Of a stretch of DNA of 19,574 nt, positions 15,214 through 19,574 are shown piece after piece (position 1 is the first letter of the stretch; the number at the start of each line of letters is the position of its first letter). The stretch comes from Bacillota bacterium (lineage in GTDB: Bacteria; Bacillota; UBA4882; UBA8346). The notes below the pieces were generated by a model. The model ran no database searches, was not told where the DNA came from, and was given only the letters and a program-made list of their open reading frames with translations. The stretch is taken from positions 1-19,574 of the forward strand of contig JAEXDA010000056.1 of assembly GCA_023401925.1 (NCBI GenBank). The letters are read 5' to 3'. A program made the position numbers and the translations under genes.

Positions 15214-16482
15214 ATGAAAAAAAATTTCCTGAGTTTCTTACTGGCTGTTGTATTGGTTGGAACGATGATGCTGGGGTTGACCCAAATATCGACTACGATG
15301 GCCAAATCCAGCGATGTAACTCTTGAATTTGCTCAATGGTGGGAACCGGAGCTTCCTGCAGGGGCTTTTAGAGCGCTGATGGATAAGTTTGAGACTCAAA
15401 ATCCGGGAATCAAAGTCAAACTGCTCAGCGGGCCTTACTCTACAACAAAACAGCAAGTAATTGCAGGCGCGGCAAGCGGCACAATGTCGGACGTTATCGG
15501 TCTGGACGGCGCTTGGGTAAGTGATTTTGTAAAACAAGGCTCCATAGCCAATTTAACTCAAGTAATGAAAAGTACCGGATATAACGACAAAGAACTGGCA
15601 TCCCAGGTAAAATTGAATGGCGCTACTTACATGATTCCGGTTGTCAATTTTGTTTATCCGGTATTTGTTAATGAGCAGCTTTTAAAAGCGGCGGGTATTA
15701 AAGCCGTTCCGGCCAATAGGACCGAATTTGCCCAAGCTGCAAAAGCAATGACCAATGCCAAGAAAAACATTTATGGCTGGATCCTTCCACTGTCAATGGA
15801 AGTACCCAATGGTATTCAGAATGATGTTATGTCATGGGTATGGGCTTCCGGTCAAAGCATGCTGAAAAACGGCAAACCGGATGTAATCAACAATGACGTA
15901 AAGAGCGCAATGACATATATTAAAGGATTATATGACGAAGGCGTTATTGCTCCAGGTGCATTTACACTGAAAGAACAGGATAAGGTTGAAGAATTTACCA
16001 ACGGGCGTGTTGGGATGATGATTGATTCGTTGGCCCATATCAATTTGATCCGCAAGAGCAATCCCAATTTGAAATTCAGCCTTGCCGCCCTGCCGGCCGT
16101 GGATGGATATAAGGGTAAAAGAGGAATGCCTTATGCTTCGTGGGGTATAGGCGTTTCTACCAACACAAAGCACAAGGCGGAAGCCTGGAAGCTTGTTCAG
16201 TTCTTAATGAGCAAAGATATCAATTCGCAGCTTTCATCCATAGCGAATGCATTCCCGGGCAACAAGAATTCTGTTCCCGATTTTGTAAAAACAGACAAGC
16301 TGTTTGAAACAGCTTTCAACATCTACAAGAGCGGTTACCCAGCCAACGAGTTTGTCGGACTACCGGTCGCTGAAGATCTTATGAGGTCCTTTGATGAGCA
16401 GCTCCAGCTTTATCTTGACGGCAAGCAGAATATCGACACTACACTTGGAAACGCACAGGCCGCTTGGTTAAAGAAATTCTAA
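15214..16482 (+). CDS. CUT1 sugar ABC transporter, extracellular solute-binding protein (second system)
   Basis: Family 1 solute-binding protein of about 422 residues for the second transporter. A signal peptide (MKKNFLSFLLAVVLVGTMML...) probably ends at TMA/KS near residue 31; again there is no lipobox cysteine. The mature part fits the family: LEFAQWWEPELPAGAFRALM, FETQNPGIKVKLLSGPYSTT, SDVIGLDGAWVSDFVKQGSI, TYMIPVVNFVYPVFVNEQLL, FTNGRVGMMIDS, PYASWGIGVSTNTKHKAEAW. It differs clearly from the binding protein at 1551, so it is not a recent duplicate. ATG 15214 lies nine bases after GGGAGGG (15198-15204); TTG 15211 is six bases away and ATG 15196 overlaps the site. It is the first gene after a strong sigma-A promoter and is followed by a small palindromic element. 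The ligand is unknown. Confidence 0.93.
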   Translation: MKKNFLSFLLAVVLVGTMMLGLTQISTTMAKSSDVTLEFAQWWEPELPAGAFRALMDKFETQNPGIKVKLLSGPYSTTKQQVIAGAASGTMSDVIGLDGAWVSDFVKQGSIANLTQVMKSTGYNDKELASQVKLNGATYMIPVVNFVYPVFVNEQLLKAAGIKAVPANRTEFAQAAKAMTNAKKNIYGWILPLSMEVPNGIQNDVMSWVWASGQSMLKNGKPDVINNDVKSAMTYIKGLYDEGVIAPGAFTLKEQDKVEEFTNGRVGMMIDSLAHINLIRKSNPNLKFSLAALPAVDGYKGKRGMPYASWGIGVSTNTKHKAEAWKLVQFLMSKDINSQLSSIANAFPGNKNSVPDFVKTDKLFETAFNIYKSGYPANEFVGLPVAEDLMRSFDEQLQLYLDGKQNIDTTLGNAQAAWLKKF

Positions 16483-16508
16483 AAACGGGTCTGATTCGTC
16501 GGGAAATA

Positions 16509-16641
16509 GGGCTGTCCTGAAAGTGAAATTTTACGATCAAGAAATCCAAGATATTGAAATCAACATATTCGATGAAGTCGCCTGTGTGCGCCATATATAT
16601 TGTATTTCTGATTGATTTTGAATTGCTTTTCAGGGCAGCCT
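16509..16641. mobile_element. MITE-like palindromic element, about 133 bp
   Basis: Terminal inverted repeats GGCTGTCCTGAAA (16510-16522) and TTTCAGGGCAGCC (16628-16640) pair over 13 bp with one G-U. Weaker complementarity continues inward (GATCAAGAAAT against the complement of ATTTCTGATTGAT). There is no transposase, and I see no clear target duplication. The GGGCTGTCC end resembles insertion-sequence ends, so it may be a non-autonomous derivative or an insertion-sequence remnant. It splits the binding-protein gene from its permease genes. Confidence 0.5.
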
Positions 16642-16678
16642 CATTCCTAAGAAATATATGAATCAGGTGGGAGGCTGC
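16635..16678 (+). promoter_or_regulatory. Hairpin that pairs the element end with the permease ribosome binding site
   Basis: GCAGCCTC (16635-16642), the right end of the palindromic element, is perfectly complementary to GAGGCTGC (16671-16678). The second arm overlaps GGGAGG (16669-16674), the only good Shine-Dalgarno sequence for the following permease. Pairing would hide that site. It would also compete with the element's own long stem, which uses the same left bases, giving two exclusive folds. Confidence 0.5.
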
Positions 16679-16682
16679 TTGA

Positions 16683-17606
16683 TTGTTAACAAAGATTGGC
16701 AAAATGGATGTTCACAAAAGAAATACCTGGCAAAGTTTCAGAAAAAAGATTACACCCTACGCGTATATTTCACCAACGATTCTTTTGATGATCGTGTTGA
16801 TGATCATTCCCATCAGCATGGTTATTGGATATTCTTTACTGGATAATGTGATTATGAACAAAAATCCCGTATGGGTTGGATTGTCCAATTATCTGACGGT
16901 TTTTACGGATCCAGTCTTTCATGAGGCGATTTACAATACCTTCTTTTTCACGGTTGTAAGTGTAATTTTTCATCTGGTAATCGGTCTGGCTTTTGCCATG
17001 TTATTAAATACAAAACTCCTAAATACGGTAACAAAATCGCTTTTCCGGGTTATCTATATTATGCCGTGGGTATTTACGGCTGCAATCATCGCTATTTTAT
17101 GGAGAATGATGTTAAATCCCAATGGTATTGTAAATTATATTCTGCAGGCAACCGGGTTGATCGGCAGTCAGATTATTTGGCTCGGTTCCGAAAAAACAGC
17201 CTTATGGGCATTGACTTTCATTAATATCTGGGCAGGTTATCCGTTCTATATGGTCAGCCTTTTAGCGGGTCTCCAGGGTATTTCGGAAGACCTCTATGAG
17301 GCGGGAACGGTTGATGGAGCCAATAATGTACAGAAATTTTTCTTTATAACGATTCCTCAGCTTAAGCCGATAATGGTCAGTATGGCCATGCTGGACTGCA
17401 TCTGGACAATGCAGCAGTTCACATTGGTATGGATGACCACGGGAGGGGGTCCGATTCATTACACGGAGATGCTGAGCACATATACTTACAAGCAGGCCTT
17501 TAGCGGATATGCTTTTTCCCTTGCGTCGACCAGCGCAGTCATCATTCTTTTATTTTCCATGATTATGGCTGTATTTTATGTAAAACATCAGAAAGCGAGG
17601 GATTAA
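16683..17606 (+). CDS. CUT1 sugar ABC transporter permease (MalF/UgpA type, second system)
   Basis: Inner-membrane permease of about 307 residues with six or so hydrophobic segments (first: TPYAYISPTILLMIVLMIIP). The EAA loop is at about 201-225 (EDLYEAGTVDGANNVQKFFF then ITIP). The TTG start at 16683 is preferred because GGGAGG ends eight bases before it; the first in-frame ATG, 16704, gives 300 residues but has no convincing Shine-Dalgarno sequence. It is separated from its binding-protein gene by 200 bp containing a palindromic element, and followed by the partner permease after 4 bp. No ATPase gene accompanies it. Confidence 0.92.
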   Translation: MLTKIGKMDVHKRNTWQSFRKKITPYAYISPTILLMIVLMIIPISMVIGYSLLDNVIMNKNPVWVGLSNYLTVFTDPVFHEAIYNTFFFTVVSVIFHLVIGLAFAMLLNTKLLNTVTKSLFRVIYIMPWVFTAAIIAILWRMMLNPNGIVNYILQATGLIGSQIIWLGSEKTALWALTFINIWAGYPFYMVSLLAGLQGISEDLYEAGTVDGANNVQKFFFITIPQLKPIMVSMAMLDCIWTMQQFTLVWMTTGGGPIHYTEMLSTYTYKQAFSGYAFSLASTSAVIILLFSMIMAVFYVKHQKARD

Positions 17607-17610
17607 AATA

Positions 17611-18450
17611 ATGTCAAAGAAATTTAAGAAAGCTGCAACCAAGACATTGATTATAATCGCTCTGCTTATCGGAGCCATATTTGCAGCCTTTCCGGCTTTA
17701 TGGATGCTGATGAATTCTTTTAAACCCAACACGGAAATATTTGCCTATCCGCCTAAATTTATTTCCAGTACGTTTTCATTTGATGCCTATAAAATCATCA
17801 TTACCAATCCCGACAAGATACGTTTCTTTACGAATAGTTACATTATTTCGGTATCGGTAACTATTTTTACCCTTATTGTAGCTATCCTGGCTGCTTACAG
17901 TTTCAGCCGCTACGACTATAAGCTGAAAAAGACGCTTAATGTGGTCATTATAAGTGTTCAAGCGGTGCCGCCCATTACATTATTGATTCCTTATTTTGGT
18001 CTAATCGTAATCCTGGGTATGTATAACAGCTATAGAGCTTTAATATTGACTTACATGGTATTTACACTTCCATACGCAATATTGATGTTGACCGGTTACT
18101 TCAATACTTTGCCGAAGGAATTGGACGAAGCGGTTATGGTTGACGGAGCAAGCCCGTTTTATGCTCTATGGAAAATTCTCGTACCCATCGCAAAGCCGGG
18201 TATTGTTTCCGTAGGAATCTATACTTTCATGCAGGCGTGGAATGAATTTCTTTTCGCACTGACACTGACCAAGACAATTGATATGAGAACGGTGCCAATC
18301 GGCATTCAACAACTAATGGGGCAGCATTCGTATGAATGGAATGAAATGATGGCTATGAGTATTCTGGGATGTCTCCCGGTTCTGATTATATTCCTGTTTT
18401 TCCAACGCTATTTCAAAGGCGGTTTGACAACCGGTTCAGTCAAAAGCTGA
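17611..18450 (+). CDS. CUT1 sugar ABC transporter permease (MalG/UgpE type, second system)
   Basis: Inner-membrane permease of 279 residues, the usual size for the MalG-side subunit. It shows the N-terminal segment LIGAIFAAFPALWMLMNSFKP, FTNSYIISVSVTIFTLIVAI, the EAA loop at about 169-192 (ELDEAVMVDGASPFYALWKI then LVPIAKPG), QAWNEFLFALTLT, and a C-terminus GGLTTGSVKS characteristic of the family. ATG 17611 lies nine bases after GCGAGGG and 4 bp after the previous stop, so the two permeases are clearly coupled. The aldolase gene follows after 140 bp. Confidence 0.93.
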   Translation: MSKKFKKAATKTLIIIALLIGAIFAAFPALWMLMNSFKPNTEIFAYPPKFISSTFSFDAYKIIITNPDKIRFFTNSYIISVSVTIFTLIVAILAAYSFSRYDYKLKKTLNVVIISVQAVPPITLLIPYFGLIVILGMYNSYRALILTYMVFTLPYAILMLTGYFNTLPKELDEAVMVDGASPFYALWKILVPIAKPGIVSVGIYTFMQAWNEFLFALTLTKTIDMRTVPIGIQQLMGQHSYEWNEMMAMSILGCLPVLIIFLFFQRYFKGGLTTGSVKS

Positions 18451-18537
18451 GGAATAACTAAAATAACTTGCATTTCTGAGGGAGAGTGGTAACACGACTC
18501 AAAATGCTGACTTTCTGGACGGATAGAAATGTGAGTT

Positions 18538-18569
18538 TGCTTAAGCAAAATACATGCTTAAACAAAATA
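18538..18569 (+). repeat. Direct repeat TGCTTAARCAAAATA before the aldolase gene
   Basis: TGCTTAAGCAAAATA (18538-18552) and TGCTTAAACAAAATA (18555-18569) differ at one of 15 positions and are 17 bp apart. The first copy is also part of the 14-bp palindrome TTTGCTTAAGCAAA (18536-18549). The pair ends 21 bases before the aldolase start and could be a regulator site or leader element; no separate promoter is obvious. Confidence 0.55.
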
Positions 18570-18590
18570 AAAATTCAAAGGAGTCTCATC

Positions 18591-19460
18591 ATGTTAATGA
18601 ATATGAAAAATCTATTAAAAGTGGCGAGTAAAAACAATTTTGCGGTTCCCGCCTTCAATATCAGCGATTATGCTATGTTGAACGGTGTCTTCGAAGCATC
18701 GGAAGAAAAAAACGCTCCGCTGATCATTGCCATCCATCCGGATGAATTAAGGCATATTGGAGTGGAGATGGTAAAGGGGATTATCGAAAAAGCGCATAAG
18801 GCCTCTATACCGGTTTGCATCCATCTGGATCATGGCTCAACCTTTGAACAGATCATGGTTGCGATTCAAAACGGCTTCACATCCGTGATGATAGACGGTT
18901 CAAGCCTTTCTTTTGAAATAAATATTGCCCTGTGTAAAAAAGTTGTTGAAGCTGCCCATGCGGTAAATGTTTCGGTTGAAGGAGAACTGGGGACGATCGG
19001 CTCTACGGATTCAGAAGCGGAGTGCAGCGCAGAATCAATCATTTATACCAATCCGGATGATGCTGCAAAATTTGTGGAAGCCACCGGTGTGGATTCGCTG
19101 GCGATTGCGATTGGGACATCGCATGGAATTTATCCCAAGGGAATGATTCCTGAATTAAAGCTGGATTTATTAAAAGAAATTAAATCAAAGGTATCTATTC
19201 CTTTAGTTCTTCATGGCGGCTCAAATAATCCGGATAAAGAAATCGGTGAGTCGGTAAATTTGGGTATCAATAAAATCAATATATCCAGTGATATCAAAGT
19301 CGCTTACCATGACAAAATGCGTGAAGTTCTTGCCGACGCGGGACTTAGAGAACCCAATTCCATTCAGCCCTCTTGTATAGCTGCTATGAAAAAAACCGCT
19401 TACCATAAAATTGAGCTTTTCAAAGCTGAAGGCAAAGCTTCACTATACTATATATGTTGA
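18591..19460 (+). CDS. Class II ketose-bisphosphate aldolase (fructose- or tagatose-bisphosphate type)
   Basis: Cytoplasmic zinc-dependent aldolase of 289 residues, normal for the FbaA/GatY/KbaY family, which splits a ketose 1,6-bisphosphate into dihydroxyacetone phosphate and an aldehyde. Visible family features, with expected zinc or catalytic residues: AVPAFNISDYAMLNGVFEA, IHLDHGS (catalytic Asp and Zn His), SVMIDGSSLSFEINI, VEGELGTIG (Glu), AIGTSHGIY (Zn His), LVLHGGSNNPD (Zn His) and INKINISSDIK. It looks closer to the GatY/YdjI-like sugar aldolases than to the long glycolytic form. ATG 18591 has AAAGGAG seven bases upstream; upstream in-frame codons have none. As the last gene seen after a transporter it suggests catabolism of the imported sugar through a ketose phosphate. 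Substrate stereochemistry cannot be told from sequence. Confidence 0.92.
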   Translation: MLMNMKNLLKVASKNNFAVPAFNISDYAMLNGVFEASEEKNAPLIIAIHPDELRHIGVEMVKGIIEKAHKASIPVCIHLDHGSTFEQIMVAIQNGFTSVMIDGSSLSFEINIALCKKVVEAAHAVNVSVEGELGTIGSTDSEAECSAESIIYTNPDDAAKFVEATGVDSLAIAIGTSHGIYPKGMIPELKLDLLKEIKSKVSIPLVLHGGSNNPDKEIGESVNLGINKINISSDIKVAYHDKMREVLADAGLREPNSIQPSCIAAMKKTAYHKIELFKAEGKASLYYIC

Positions 19461-19493
19461 AATAAATAATTTGAACGCCGGCTTCGATGGAGA

Positions 19494-19544
19494 CCGCGGA
19501 TTAAAATCCACGGCTTGGAGAAATCATACCGGCTAAAGCCGGTA
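19494..19544 (+). repeat. Stem-loops after the aldolase gene, possible REP or weak terminator
   Basis: TACCGGC-TAAA-GCCGGTA (19527-19544) is a perfect 7-bp hairpin, preceded by CCGCGGAT/ATCCACGG (19494-19513), an 8-bp stem with one mismatch. There is no T-run, so it looks more like a dispersed palindromic repeat than an intrinsic terminator. No gene is seen between 19461 and the window end. Confidence 0.5.
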
Positions 19545-19574
19545 GAAATGCAATTCAGAGAACGTTGTCTTATC

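Noticed and set aside
16439..16702. 87-residue minus-strand open frame crossing the palindromic element
   Set aside because: It overlaps the end of the binding-protein gene and the start of the permease. The frame is a by-product of the palindrome, and there is no transposase motif.
16658..16846. ATG-started open frame overlapping the permease start
   Set aside because: It shares the region in another frame with a well-supported membrane protein and has no family-like sequence.

Overview
The window reads as a carbohydrate-utilisation region of a Bacillota (Firmicutes)-like bacterium. Supporting signs are strong AGGAGG-type ribosome binding sites, a near-consensus sigma-A promoter, LacI-type control, and CUT1 sugar ABC transporters encoded without their ATPase. 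Both solute-binding proteins have signal peptides with no lipobox cysteine. A typical monoderm Firmicute would anchor them as lipoproteins, so a diderm lineage is possible; this is inference, and I cannot name a genus.

Layout, all genes on the + strand. (1) 1-303: a 42-bp tandem repeat at the left edge, then the promoter/operator region of a LacI-family regulator (313-1365). (2) 1551-4974: a CUT1 sugar transporter (binding protein and two permeases), with a 337-bp structured gap between the binding protein and the first permease. (3) 5019-8541: a fused beta-phosphoglucomutase/GH65 glycoside phosphorylase, overlapped by 77 bp by a 184-residue protein I do not recognise. (4) 8698-14698: two large secreted modular glycosidase-like proteins with alpha-helical catalytic regions and C-terminal carbohydrate-binding modules, closed by a good intrinsic terminator at 14801-14854. 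(5) 14855-19460: a second, separately promoted unit with a binding protein, two permeases and a class II ketose-bisphosphate aldolase. A small palindromic MITE-like element sits between its binding-protein gene and first permease gene. (6) 19461-19574: stem-loops at the right edge.

How the first block probably works: the two secreted enzymes release an alpha-glucose-containing oligosaccharide outside the cytoplasm, the ABC transporter imports it, the GH65 domain phosphorolyses it to beta-glucose 1-phosphate, and the fused mutase domain converts that to glucose 6-phosphate. The strongest regulatory observation is a 16-bp palindrome close to TGTTATACGTATAACA. It occurs three times: before the regulator gene, before the first binding-protein gene and before the first secreted enzyme. 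This points to one LacI-type regulon covering import, intracellular phosphorolysis and extracellular degradation. The second block lacks this site. It has its own TTGACG-17-TATAAT promoter preceded by three copies of another motif (TATTTC-NN-GAAATA), so it probably answers to a different regulator not present in the window.

The exact substrate, the glycosidase families of the two secreted enzymes and the role of the 184-residue protein cannot be settled from the sequence alone. These are where a new system is most likely to lie.
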